Origin: Silurus meridionalis
Lineage: Eukaryota; Chordata; Actinopteri; Siluriformes; Siluridae
Reading direction: 5' to 3'
NCBI RefSeq assembly: GCF_014805685.1
Contig: NC_060909.1
Span: forward strand, 8,973,792 to 9,037,791
Length of the DNA stretch: 64,000 bases
Position numbers and translations under genes: made by a program. The notes under the pieces were generated by a model. That model had not been told where the DNA came from. It did not search any database and worked only from the letters and a program-made list of their open reading frames with translations. This document shows, in pieces, positions 25,991-38,504 of the stretch. Position 1 is the first letter of the stretch; each line of letters starts with the position of its first letter.

Positions 25991-28367
25991 TGGGGGGAGG
26001 CAGGGGGTAGTTGATTGTGTGTTTGTTTTTTTTAATGGAACTACAGCTTCAGGTTCCATGTGGCCTCCTAAACGTTCCTTCAGATTGTCGAGGTTGTATA
26101 TAAATCCTATAAACCTCTGCATCAACCCTCTATAAAACTCTACAATCATTCACGTTCCTAAGAGTTCCGATACTAATCATCATCATTATTTGAATTTGAA
26201 ATCACATTTTTTTCTTTTCAACCAGTTTGGAGTTTTTATTTTCCACTGCAATTCACTGTTAAAATGATTTGAAAAGAAATGGCACTGATCGAGTGTGTAC
26301 TGTATGTCCAACACCGTATATGAGCCCAATCAATGGGACAAATTGGATCAAATAAACGAATCAAACTAATAAAAGCTTGTGTCAAACAAGGAATTTCACG
26401 TGAGCATTTATAACAATATTCAGCTTGACTTCATTTATTCCCAAATCTAAAAAAAAAATAAATAAACACAAATCTCGCAATTAAAATACAAATAATTGCA
26501 CAAGCAAAAGGAACTGTCTTGATCTGGAATTCTGAAAAAATTCCGGAGTATAAATAAAAAAGGAGCAGAAAAAAGGGGAGACGAAGACAGGAAAATAGCT
26601 CTAGATACATTAGTGAGAAGCTCGGCTGAAATGCAGAATTTAGGCCCAGATCGTGTAGTTTAACATAGCTAAAACAGTCACAATTCTCAGTGCCTCATCA
26701 GCATAACACACACACACACATAAAAAAGGAAGGCCTGTCTGATTTTGCAGTCGTGTCTCTCCTCCTTTCAGCAGCCCACAGAAGAAAGGGGAAGATAAAA
26801 AATGCCACGCCGGTATTTAAAATATTCTGCATAAGACTGACTATCTGTGGCCTGTCAAGCAGGGGAAGAGGTTCGCATTGTTAGAGCTTTAAATAAATGT
26901 CAGTGATGTACGATAGCGATGATAGCGGGTCCTCGGGGAGAAGTGACGCCCGCTGAAGACTCGCTCGGGACGGGACGAGGTGTCCCTGCGAAAGTCTTGC
27001 CGACGTCTTTTATACACACTCGCGCCACACACATATACACACACTGACGGTGTGAGGTACCTGAGGCCTGATAGCATCTCCAGGTCTTTTGGCTGCGCTG
27101 CTTAGAACACAGCCGAACATTGTTTCCTGGACCCAATGTCTCTATTTCAATCTGCCTTTTCACCAGCAATTCTGCTTGCTTACTTATTCATATTTCTTAT
27201 ATATTTCTATACATATATATTAAGCAGCATATCAATTTCTAAAGCAGCACTTGACTGAGAAAGAGAGAGAGAAAAAGAGAAGGAGAGAGAGGGAGCGAGA
27301 AAGAAAAAGATCCGCTCTTTCAGGATGTCATTCAAATAGACGGGTCGAGAATTTGCATCACAACAGATTGAAGAGCGAGGGAGCGGGTGGGCGCGGGAGA
27401 CAAGACGGGAGAAAGAAAGGCGAGAAAAGCCCATGGGAGAAAAAGGCTTCTAATAAACTATCAGGAATACGGGTAACCACTGACACCCTTCACTTTCAAA
27501 TACAAAGATGGGATGACCCTCCTATCTGCCTGTGCTCCAAATCTATGGATAAAAAACAGGGGCCTCTTTAAAAAAATGTAAAAAAAAAAAAAAAAAAAAA
27601 GGGGGGTGAAGGAAATGGGTGTCACTCTTAAAATGTCATCAGTGTCTATTAGATATGAATAAATAAACATCGATCCTGGGAATGCTTCACTTTCCTGTGT
27701 CGCATCTGACAGTGAATATTTACAGATTTATATTTATTTGTTTGATTATTTGGAGGTACAATATAAACAAGTGCCATGAAAAGAAATGTTTATGTTCTCG
27801 GTTACGGTGCAAATTCCCAGCAATGCAGAGGATGTCATTAATTAATAATCAAACGCAAACATAACTGAAGTTGAGTATAAATAAATAAATAAATAGGTTA
27901 TTACTGATTAATAATAATAATAATCATAATAATGAATTTAAAAAAAACATTTATTTATCTATTTATTTAAACCCATCTATTTATTATGTTAAATTAGAAT
28001 AAATAATGAAAGTAAGCATAAAGCTGATAATTATTTGGAAAATACTTCTTGAAAATAATAATATTCAATACATTTTCTCACATTCTAAATCGAGCATAAT
28101 TACATCATAATACTAAAACTTTCAATATATCTGTTGCAAACACTATAAAGCTGATGCAATAAAAAAACACACCAAAAAAAATATATGAAACAACTGAAGA
28201 ATAAATTATGAGCTCGGAACGAATAAATATGGAATCGAATGCAATACAGTATATAATTTGCTCATGCTTCATACACAGGAAGCTATTGTTGGTTATGGCC
28301 AAGGACAGGAAGATTCACGTGTGGTGAGAGGAAGCACCAGATCAGATTCCTCAATACACCCATAAGC

Positions 28368-28368
28368 A

Positions 28369-28442
<74 letters not shown>

Positions 28443-28578
28443 CCAGAGGATATCAGTGGCTCTTAACCTGCATTTCTGGACACAAGGAAAAACGAGCTGC
28501 ACTCAGCAGCACCTCTCTGTACATTTGGTCTGCCTCACCTCTATATCCTACCTAGAATCCACACACATGCACACGTGT

Positions 28579-28641
<63 letters not shown>

Positions 28642-28706
28642 GTACTGCATGGCTGGCCCAAGTGCCTCTCCTTAGCCCCAGCAGCACATTAGATGTGATT
28701 ACTGCT

Positions 28707-28760
<54 letters not shown>
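28368..28760 (+). repeat. TG, CA and GA microsatellite cluster
   Basis: TG 28368-28438 (one TA interruption), CA 28580-28637 and GA 28709-28759. Confidence 0.97.
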
Positions 28761-28761
<1 letters not shown>

Positions 28762-29308
28762 TTGCAACGCATTTAAATCCTGTGGTGAGGCAACAGTGCC
28801 CCCTACTGATTCTGATCTCACCTTCATAAACACCAACAGGAGCTAAAACAAAGTGTCACAGTTGTACAAGAATCCCCAAACACCTGGAATTCTTTTTTAT
28901 ATAAAACACCATTATTTATGCTAAATGTTTTGCAGACGATGCTAATCTGAATATACTCATAGCAGTTATTCTACATTCAGTCATCCTGACTTTCACCCTT
29001 CACACGAGTACTCGTATATACACACTATACGTTATACTGCGTATTATGCATTAGTTTAGATCAGGATTGATCAGGACTGGGACCTTCATTTGTTTTAGCA
29101 TCATTCAGCTATGAAGTTTTATAAGTGCTATTTAGACTTATTTTCAGTTTCAATCCTGTGCTACTGTATCCATGGAGTGTCATGATGTGATGTTCTCCCC
29201 TGTGTCCCTGTGGGTTTCCTTCAGGTTCTCCATTTTCCTCCTACCTCCCAGAAACATTCCAGTAAACAGACTAGTGACTCCAATTCACCCCTAGTCGTAA
29301 ATGAGTGA

Positions 29309-29310
29309 GC

Positions 29311-29373
<63 letters not shown>

Positions 29374-29379
29374 TGTGTG
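29309..29379 (+). repeat. Microsatellite (GT)n
   Basis: About 70 bases with one TA interruption. Confidence 0.97.
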
Positions 29380-29564
29380 GTGCTCTCCAGATGGATTCAT
29401 GCTTCAAAGAGGATTTTCCTGGGATAAACTTTGGAACCACAGAGACTCTGATCAAGATAAATTGCTTAGCAAAGATGAACAGATAAATGAATGAACAAAT
29501 GAAATCTATTTCTTGCACTGAATCCAAATGCCCATTTGGATGCTATAACTATTACAGTGATATA

Positions 29565-29665
29565 ACTATATGAGCTAAAGTACTAGGACACCTGACTTCT
29601 CCCCAATCTGTTACTCCTACCAAGCTGGAGCCACACAAATGTTTAAGATGTCTTTATATCACAAA
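29565..29665 (-). repeat. Dispersed repeat family B, end fragment
   Basis: AAAGTACTAGGACACCTGAC followed by CTCCCCAATCTGTTACTCC and TAAGATGTCTTTATAT, parallel to the start of the 17380 copy. Confidence 0.5.
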
Positions 29666-29744
29666 GTTATAAAGTATTAATAATATTATATTTATATATA
29701 CACATACATATATTCGATTCGATGTGTTCGATATACATGTGTAC

Positions 29745-30014
29745 CGAATGCAATCCTTTCTTACATGGGGAACATAAGATGTGTGTTGCACATGCAGGAA
29801 AACTAAACAGGAAGTGGTCTAACCCTAGCGCTATTGATTCTTTAGCGTTTAATGTCCATCTACAAGAATTCTTTTTAAAAGCAGAAAATCCTGACACTTC
29901 CACATATCGAGGGAGTGAATGATTGAAGGATGGAAGGAATGAAGACATTTGTTAAAGTCTGCTTACATAAGAACAGTTAAGATCACATCTTTAGAAAAAT
30001 ATATTATTAAATGT

Positions 30015-30063
<49 letters not shown>

Positions 30064-30335
30064 CTGTATTACCCAAATGGAGTCTAACAAATGTAAACAA
30101 TTTAATTACATTTTTATCATTTATTTCATTTTATTTAATCAATTTAATTTGTGCAAATTTTATTGATTACTCAATTTAATAAATATACTAAAAAAGTGTA
30201 TTTCATTCATTTTAATTCGTTCTGTATTATTTTTATAAAATATGATACAATTTTATGTTGTATATTAATTAACCAAGCAGGCATTTTATTTTTAATTGTT
30301 TTAAAAATGTAAACTGTTCAAATGTTAATAATAAT
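29745..30335 (-). repeat. AT-rich dispersed repeat family A, inverted copy
   Basis: Reads in the opposite direction to the copies at 6130 and 9010: CTATTGATTCTTTAGCG (29829) and AACCAAGCAGGCATTTTATT (30271) are complements of the landmarks in those copies. A CA array and local rearrangement interrupt it. Confidence 0.55.
30017..30062 (+). repeat. Microsatellite (CA)n
   Basis: About 45 bases, inside the inverted dispersed repeat A copy. Confidence 0.97.
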
Positions 30336-30345
30336 AATAATAATA

Positions 30346-30426
30346 ATGGATAGATGGATAGATGGATGGATGGATGGATGGATGGATGGATGGATGGATG
30401 GATGGATGGATCGATGGATGGATGGA
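30346..30426 (+). repeat. Microsatellite (GGAT)n
   Basis: GGAT/AGAT units, with AAT units just before (30330-30346). Confidence 0.96.
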
Positions 30427-30589
30427 ATCAGTCTGATAATTTAACCTTGGACCAGAACCATCCTAATTTTATATATAGATTTAGTTATAAAGGTATAAAA
30501 AAAAATGTAATTTATTTTAGGAATGCATGTAGCTACATAGCTGCATGTTTTGAAATAACCACTTACAAGCTTTCAGCAAGACAAGCTTT

Positions 30590-30840
30590 ATTTTGCTTTT
30601 AATATAACTCATTAGCAATGAGAGAATTCATCTGACAGAGCAATATTCCATTAAATTACTGCACGAGAAAATGACAAATGACACGACGGCTAATTGAGGG
30701 TTTATAATTCAGGATGTCGAATTGGTTTGATTGTGTCAATTACAGTAACACAACACACCGTCATCAGTTGAACCGAGGCGCTACTTAATCAGATTAACTG
30801 CTCGTATAAAGTGGTATTTATGATCCATAGTGAAGTGTGA
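30590..30840. promoter_or_regulatory. Candidate regulatory element (fto intron 7)
   Basis: Unique block with CATTAGCAATGAGAG, GACGGCTAATTGAGGG (30685), GTGTCAATTACAGTAAC (30735) and CTTAATCAGATTAACTGC (30784). No open frame. Confidence 0.42.
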
Positions 30841-31744
30841 ATGCAAAGTATAAAGACAGAGTGCACATATGCTACCCACTGGTATCACACACACACTTTA
30901 AACCTCAACTATAGAAAGCTGAATAAGGAAATTCAATGCTGTGAGGAACGTCTCCACATGGTGTTACTTCCCAAACAGCACATATGGATCAAACATGCAC
31001 TTTCAAAAAACCATACACCACCACTGCAAACCAGCTGAGCTTTCCTCCATAGGCATGCCAAATCAAAAACGATATATATTGCATATATGAATATATATCC
31101 TAGACTTACACTTACTATTCCAGATAGAAAGACAAGAAATCTCGTTCAAAAAGAGAAGAGAAGTAAACCAGTCATGTACAGTGCAAAAAGGTAATAAAAA
31201 GTAAAGCTTTCTGTAAGCATGTCAACATTCCAGTACCAGCTGACTCATCACCCTTTTCAATTTAATCGCAATCACAGCGCGCCAGTTCGTTCCCACTCAT
31301 TCTATGACTCAAAGCCATACCCAGTGAAGTTCAAGCCCAGCTTCCTTTTAATATTAAATGTCTGGGGCAATTTGTTCCTTGAGGAAAATGTCGTGAAGAC
31401 GCCTGCCGAGAAAAACGGTAGTGTTTTACTGTTTTGAATTGACTATAATGTTGATATGCGTATGATATTACAGAAGCTAATTGGGTCTGTTTGGTGTAAC
31501 GTCCTCATTCTGTAAAAAGAATGACTTTAAGAAACTTTAAGAAATTGAAATCATCACATCTTTGTGCATTTTTGGAGTTGAGTAATGCACAGGGCAGTGA
31601 GGATTTCTAATACCAGAATTGTGCACATCAGTATTAAGACCTCGGACGCACTAAAACTACAGATAAAAAAATACATTGCTCAGTACTGATGAAGGAAGTC
31701 ATGATGCCAAGTTGTGACCATTACAACTAGATCTATTCATACAG

Positions 31745-31865
31745 CATACATATTTATTTATTTGCTGTATGAATAGATATATATCTATATCTAAATCTAT
31801 ATCTATTATATATATATATATCTAAATCTATATCTATTATATCTATATATCTATATATCTATATA

Positions 31866-31932
<67 letters not shown>

Positions 31933-31954
31933 AGATATAGATATAGATATAGAT
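31745..31954. repeat. AT palindrome (ATCTAT / ATAGAT arms around a TA core)
   Basis: The left arm is (ATATCTATATCTAA)-like, the core is about 45 bases of TA, and the right arm is ATAGAT/ATATAG repeats that are the complement of the left arm. It can fold into one long hairpin and ends exactly where the minisatellite starts. Confidence 0.85.
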
Positions 31955-32615
31955 TAGTTCTTGGTCAGGGTCAGGGTTAGGGGTGGGGTTAGTTCTTGGT
32001 CAGGGTCAGGGTTAGGGTTAGGTGGGGTTACTTCTTGGTCAGGGTAAGGGTTTGTGGTGGGGTTAGTTATTAGTCAGGGTCAGGGTTAGGGGTGGGGTTA
32101 GTTCTTGGTCAGGGTTTGTGGTGGGGTTAGTTATTAGTCAGGATCAGGGTTAGGGGTGGGGTTAGTTCTTGGTCAGGGTCAGGGGTGGGGATAGTTCTTG
32201 GTCAGGGTCAGGGTTAGGGGTGGGTTTAGTTATTGGTCGAGGTCTGAGTGAGGGGTGGGGTAGGTTCTTGGTCAGGGTCAGGGGTGGGGATAGTTCTTGG
32301 TCAGGGTCAGGGTTAGGGGTGGGTTTAGTTATTGGTCGAGGTCAGGGTGAGGAGTGGGGTGGGTTCTTAGTCAGGGTCAGACTTAGTTATTGGTCAGGGT
32401 TAGGGGGGGTTAGTTCTTTGTCAGGGTTATGGTTAGGGGTGGGGTTAGTTCTTGGTCAGGGGTGGAGTTGGTTATTGGTCGAGGTCAGGGTGAGGAGTGG
32501 GGTAGGTTCTTAGTCAGGGTCAGACTTAGTTATTGGTCAGGTTAGGGGGTTAGTTTTTCAGGGTTATGGTTAGGGGTGGGGTTAGTTCTTGGTCAGGGTC
32601 AGGGTTAGTGGTGGA
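31955..32615 (+). repeat. G-rich telomere-like minisatellite, left block
   Basis: Degenerate tandem units of roughly 30-40 bases built on GGGTTAGTTCTTGGTCAGGG, with TTAGGGGTGGGG between. It begins directly at the edge of a TA/ATAGAT palindrome and lies in intron 7, about 320 bases after exon 7 in the transcript. The transcript carries the C-rich strand. Confidence 0.9.
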
Positions 32616-32937
32616 ATTATGTAAGTTTGTACAACAATTAATAGGAAGAACTTTATGCATCTGAATCGTTTTAACTAATTATCTAAATGTAAATGTATAA
32701 AGGATCAGAACAGTGGATTAAGAACACATATGTATTACCATTTGATATAAACTCATGGTGTTTCAACAGTATACCCGGAGGCTATGTATTTGCTATTATT
32801 ATGTCTCTTATTTTCATTTTCAAATAATGTTTTTTTTTATTTTATACATACAGCTGAGAAAGGCACAATCATTTGCCCTGCATTACCCCTTCAGGATAAT
32901 ATGATATCATTCTATGTGTAGGTATCTGTAGTCTTAC

Positions 32938-33057
32938 CATTCTCTCCATCTGCTTCCAGTCAGTCTCCAGACGCTCCATAGGTTTACTCCACCAGCTGCA
33001 GAAGCGAGCATAACGCCGACCCTGGAACCAATACTGCCTCAGCCATTCAAACTCCAC
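32938..33057 (-). CDS. fto: fto exon 7 (C-terminal helical domain)
   Basis: Seen: 40 codons in phase 0; acceptor TTTTTGGCAG, donor ATG/GTAAGA. The translation begins [16 protein letters not shown] and contains [12 protein letters not shown], closely matching human [16 protein letters not shown] and TDWWCQPMAQLE. This is the best conserved part of the C-terminal domain. The exon stands alone between two blocks of a G-rich, telomere-like minisatellite (31955-32615 and 33268-34815), with only about 320 and 210 bases of unique sequence on either side. Confidence 0.96.
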
Positions 33058-33267
33058 CTGCCAAAAAGCACATGATGCACAAAATGTATATATTTATACT
33101 GAAATATGTTTGTGTCTTTTGTGTTGCTGATGGCGAGGTTTAATCAATAATAACAGCAAAATTATAAAGGAAAAATATTATGCAGCTGTTGATAGATTCA
33201 GCACAAACTTACATAAAACAATAAATGTCCAAAATTCATAAAAGTTCTAAAAGAAAAAATCACAGTT

Positions 33268-34815
33268 TTTAGTTCTTGGTCGGGGTTAGGGGTGGGGTTG
33301 GTTCTTAGTCAGGGACAGGAGTGGGGTAAGTTCTTGGTCATGGAGAGGGGTGGGGTAAGTTCTTGGGCAGGGTAAGGATTAGGGGTGGGGTCAGTTCTTG
33401 GTCAGGGTTAGGGGTGGGGTCAGTTCTCGGCCAGGGTTAGGGGTGGGGTTTTCATTTGTGGTCAGGGTTAGTGGTGGGGTTAGTTCTTGGTGAGGTCAGG
33501 GTTTGGGGTGGGGTTAGTTCGGTGTTAGGGTTAGGGTTAGGGGTAGTGGGGTTAGTTCTTGGTCAGGTTTAGAGCTAGGGTCAGTTTTTGGTCAGAATTA
33601 GAGGTGGGGCCAGTTGTTTGTCCGGGTTAAGGGTGTGGTTAGTTATTGGTCAAAGTTAGTGGTGGGGTTAGTTATTTGTCAGGGTTAGGGGTGGGGTTAG
33701 TTATTGGTCAGGGTTAGGGGTGAGGCTTGTTTTCGGTCAGGGTTAGGGGTGGGGTTAGTTCTTGGTCAGGGTTAGGGGTGGGAGGTTAGTTCTTGGTCAG
33801 GGGTGGGGTTAGTTCTTGGTCAGGGGTGAGGGTTAGAAGTGGGGTTAGTATTTGGTCAGGGGTGAGGGTTAGTTCTTGTTCAGGGTGAGGGTTAGGGGTG
33901 GGGTTAGTTTTGTTTAGGGTGAGGGTTAGGGGTGGGGTTAGTTTTGTACAAGGTGAGGGTTAGGGGTGGGGTTAGTTCTTGTTCAGGGTTAGGGGTGGGG
34001 TTAGTTCTTGTTCAGGGTGAGGGTTAGGGGTGGGGTTAGTTCTTGTTCAGGGTGAGGGTTAGGGCTGGGGTTAGTTCTTGTTCAGGGTGAGGGTAAGGGT
34101 GGGGTTAGTTCTTGTTCAGGGTGAGGGTAAGGGCTGGGGTTAGTTCTTGTTCAGGGTGAGGTTAGGGGTGGGGTTAGTTCTTGTTCAGGGTGAGGGTTAG
34201 GGGTGGGGTTAGTTCTTGTTCAGGGTGAGGGTTAGGGGTGGGGTTAGTTCTTGTTCAGGGTGAGGATAAGGGGTGGGGTTAGTTCTTGTTCAGGGTAAGG
34301 GAAGGGCTGGGGTTAGTTCTTGTTCAGGGTGAGGGTAAGGGCTGGGGTTAGTTCTTGTTTAGGGTGAGGGTTAGGGGTGGGGTTAGTTCTTGTTCAGGGT
34401 GAGGGTAAGGGTGGGGTTAGTTCTTGTTCAGGGTTATGGGTGGGGTAGGTTCTTGGTCAGGGTTAGGGGTGGGGTTGGTTCTTGGTCAGGGTCAGTTCTT
34501 GGTCTGGGTTTGGGGTGGGGTTAGCGCTTGGTCAGGATTAGGATTGGGTTAGTTCTTGGTCAGGGTTAGGGTTTGGGGTGAAGTTAGTTCTTGCTCAGGG
34601 TCAGGGGTGAGGTTAGGTCTTAGTCAGGGTCAGGGGTGAGGTTAGGTCTTGGTCAGGGTTAGGGTTAGGAGTAAGGTTAGTTCTTAGTCAGGGTCAGGGT
34701 GGGAGTCAGGGTTAGGGATGGAGTAAGTTTTGTTCAAGATTACAGAGGAAAATGGAGATTAGGGGTGGGGTTAGTTTTTGCTCAGGATTAGGGGTCGGGT
34801 TAGTTTTTGCTGAGG
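33268..34815 (+). repeat. G-rich telomere-like minisatellite, right block
   Basis: About 1.55 kb of units of about 35 bases; the most homogeneous part (33900-34430) has GGGTTAGTTCTTGTTCAGGG followed by TGAGGGTTAGGGGTG. It contains three telomeric hexamers in a row at 33524-33543. Degenerate units continue to about 35000. It lies in intron 6, about 210 bases before exon 7 in the transcript, in the same orientation as the left block. Confidence 0.92.
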
Positions 34816-35613
34816 TTTTAAGGTGTTTTCTTTAAATTTTTTGGCCAGCATTAGGGCTGGGGTTTGTTTTGTGGTAGGTATTGTGGAGCTCATATTGTGG
34901 TCAGCATTAGCGGCTGTGTTTGTTTTGCGGGCAGAATTAAAAAGACAGGGCTTGCTTTGTTGTCAGTATTCGGAGTGAGGTTTGGTGGAAAACGTATTTT
35001 TCTTCTCTTTTTTTATATTTAAAAGTGTAGGTTCTGCAGAGTGCTGCTGGGAGTTCGCCCAAAAAGAAGAAGATTAAGAGCACTTCGAAGTTCTAGATAT
35101 TCTTTTTCTAAAAATGCACATGGACAGGCACAGATGTTTTGGTTTAGTTTTGTTTTGTTGTTTTGTTTCACCTGCTATGTTAGCATGGTTTATTTAGCTC
35201 TAATCAAAACTGTCACGGATGTGGAACATCTGCATTTTCTGTTGTTTTTCGTTGTCAGGTTTCTTGTTTAGTTTTCCTACCTTGTGTCACCTGTGAGAAA
35301 CAAAACAGTTTATCAGACATGCATACAGACACCTCAGACACACTCTCCCTCCAGCAACACACACTTCTTCCTCTTTTACATTCTCTCTCTCACTGTCTCC
35401 TCCCTCATCGTTCTCCCTTTGGGGATCCACCTTTCCTATGCCGGTTTCCTTCATTTTCGCTCATTTGAAAACGTTTTTAATCCTGCTAAGCGTGTGAGAG
35501 TATCTTTGTGTGTGTGTGTGTCTACATGTGTGTGTCATAAAGTGCCTCAAATATAAATGTGAGCAGCTTAAATGTGGCCTCCTACAAACACTTAAAGCTA
35601 AGCTCTGAAATGC

Positions 35614-35653
<40 letters not shown>

Positions 35654-36009
35654 AGCTATCAGTGGAATGTCAAGAACATACACAGCGCAACAATAAAGTT
35701 TAAACTGAGGAACAAAGACCCGACAACATGGCAGCTTTCATTCTACAAAAATACTGCGACATAATGATTAGCATTGCTATGCTCCTGTGTGTAATTATAG
35801 CACAGGAATACAAAACAATTTAAGGAATTTCATTATACCTTTCAGGTTTTTAGTCTCAGTGTTCGAATCCTGGATAATTTTTTCTAAACACTAAAATTGT
35901 AACCAAATCTATATATGAATTTTTTTTAACTCTCTGCTGTGAATATGAGTTTCTATCTAGCTAATATCTTTGCACTGAATATCAATACAGCTTATCAATC
36001 CAAATCCAT

Positions 36010-36440
36010 AAATTGTACCCTGAGCTCTGCGTTAAATCAGGATAAGCGAACATCACAGTGCCTCAGAAATGGACGCTATCCTCATACACGCAGATTACAA
36101 GTGCTTTACAGCATTCGGTTGCCTCGATCCGGCTCCTCTTCAAAGAAATGCTACGCTTTTGAGCGAGTTCTAACCTCCGCTAGCGCCACCGGAGGCGCCC
36201 AACAGAACCCGGAGGCTACAAATGCTAGCTGTCGTCCCTGTGTCTGTCCCTCCCTCCCGCTCTGATTGTCCTCCTGTCCTTTACAGAGAGAACACAGGCT
36301 GAGCAGGCAGCTTTGAGCCAACATAGAAGCCGGTTTCCAGCGGAGCAGCTTCACAGCGGGCACAAAAAGAGAGAAAGCGAGCGGCTGGCATTTCGAGTCG
36401 AGCCGTCTGGCGTGGAGAGATACTGAAAGTAAATGCCACC
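36010..36440. promoter_or_regulatory. GC/CpG-richer block in fto intron 6
   Basis: Contains CGCTAGCGCCACCGGAGGCG, GATCCGGCTCCTCTTC and GCGAGCGGCTGGCATTTCG. Frames on both strands are open for 70-108 codons, but none matches a known protein, so a regulatory or CpG-island-like element is at least as likely as coding. Confidence 0.3.
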
Positions 36441-36734
36441 TGTGCAGGTAGAGACTGAAAAGGAGCAGATTGCGGATGATGGATCTCTCTCTTCTCTCTC
36501 CCGCTTACTCACAACACCATTCTTTATCCTTTTTTTTTCCAATCAAGAAGTGGCTTGTAGACATAAGCTAACCAAATGCAAATTATCTTATCGGTATTTG
36601 CAAAGCATTCAAGTTATGCTGTATCAGACTATTTGGCACGCATCCAGATATATATGTATGTATGTATGTAAAATAGATTTTATTATTTTAAAAAAAGGAA
36701 AGAATATGCCATAGCAACGGCTCATCAAAGAGCA

Positions 36735-36860
36735 ATAGTCTACATGATACTTCCACCACCATGCTTCACAGTAAGAGTTAGCATTCTCAGGGTGCTAAAT
36801 ATTTACTGTTTTCACCAAATTTTTGCTTTTTTTTTTTGCTCTCATCAGACCAGAAACCTC
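36735..36860 (-). mobile_element. Tc1-like transposase fragment
   Basis: Seen: TCCACCACCATGCTTCAC and, after an insertion of about 80 bases, CTCATCAGACCAGA. On the minus strand these spell the GGGS(V)MLW-like and WSDE(T/S)-like region common in fish Tc1 transposases. Boundaries are not visible; flanking sequence to about 37030 may belong to it. Confidence 0.6.
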
Positions 36861-38104
36861 AGGCCTTTTTACATATCTGCTAAAAACATATCTTTCGACA
36901 ATCTTCAACTGGGATTTTATATGCCGCAACACTCTTCTCACTGCTCAACCCCAGATCTGTGGAGTTTCCTGCCGATGGATGCTCTTTGAAAATCTTCTAT
37001 TCGAGCTACAGATATTTTGGTTAATTCTCTGAATAATCCCTTCTTTTCCCTTCTCTTTTTGACAAAACACTTCCTTTAGCCAGATTTGCAGTTGCGCCAT
37101 ATTCTTTTCATCTGTCGATAACAGCTTTAACGCTGCATTGTGCTGCTCAAAACTTGGTCTGAGTTTTTTTGTTGTTGTTTTAATAGCTCTCGCATCTTCA
37201 TGACTCTCTTTATATGTCTTTCGTATGTTTTCTCACAAAATCTGGGGTCTTCCATAAAAAGAATTATTCATCTAGAGATCTTCAGACATTTTAATCACAT
37301 ACAGGTCGACTCCATTCAGCTAACTGTGATTTCTTTTGGTTTCAACTGGCTGCAACAAAACTAACTTACGGAGTTCCTGGAAACTGAAGGGGTACTTGTG
37401 CAGTTAATGTAATACTTTCACATTCTTTTTACTTTATTCTTTTATAAAAAAAAAGAATAACGTTGTGTTGTAAATGTCACTATAATTCTAAATGAACAGC
37501 CTACCATTATATAAAATTGGGGCTTTAAAATGTCTTAACATCCTCTATTAAACCCTTAATATATATTTGGGTGACTCTGAACAGCTGTCTTTATCCCAAT
37601 CAACACCAAATCAACTACTTCCTCTTCTTCCTCTTCGGCTAGAAAGAGCTGCTCGGATCTCCAGTGCGCCGTGTTATTGTTCCCAGCGTGGTCGTACGTG
37701 TCAAACTACATCGCTCGGCTCGGACTGGAAAACCGGGCTGTGATAATAAATAACTTAGGACAACAATCCATCATTTTACTATAGTCCTCATGAGCCCCTT
37801 CAAACAAACAGGCCCAATCAATCAGTACAATGTGTGCATGCTGGGGTAAGAAAAAAAAATGAAGAAGCTGTGGAGAACCGAGGCCTCCATAGTAGTCTGG
37901 CAAGGAAAAGGTTTTCGATACACACCGTTGTTTTGGTGTAATAATATATAAGCACAACCTTTTAACAACTGAAAAGTCATGGGGCTTTTTAACTTTGTAA
38001 GTCATGTTCACTGATGATGAAGTCACACATGGAAAATTATTTTATTCACACAGAACCTAAAGAGTCTTGAAAGCGCAATGTCTTTTTATAACATTTCAAG
38101 CCAA

Positions 38105-38440
38105 AATCTTCATACACGCTATATGAACAAAGGTTTGGGAACACCTGACCGTAATTTGCTTTTATAATAAACCCCATCTTTCTGGAAAGAAGTTCCCTAG
38201 GTTTTGGAATGTGGTTGTGAAGATTTGTGTTCATTCAGCTACAAGGACCTGACTCAGCTGCTGATGTAGGGTGAGGAAGCCTGTGGTGCAGACAGCGTTC
38301 CAATTCATCTTAAAGTGTTAAATAGGGGTGAGGTGAGAGCTCTAAACCAATGTAAACCATATCTTCTGGTTTTGTGCACAAATGCTTTGACATGCTGGAA
38401 AGGTTTTGGGCCTTCAAATAAAGAAAAAAATTGCATGCTA
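38105..38440 (+). repeat. Dispersed repeat family B, chimeric copy
   Basis: Starts TATGAACAAAGGTTTGGGAA then CACCTGACC, then continues with CTGTGGTGCAGACAGCGTTC, GGTTTTGTGCACAAATGCTT and GACATGCTGGAAAGGTTTTG. The same blocks recur at 60735-61022. Confidence 0.55.
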
Positions 38441-38504
38441 CTGCATCCATAAAAATCCTATATATTTCTATTTATTTGTATTGCTTGTATTTGGAATATG
38501 CACT

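Noticed and set aside
31955..34815. Possible CRISPR-like array of regular repeats
   Set aside because: Units are contiguous and degenerate with no unique spacers; this is a eukaryotic minisatellite.
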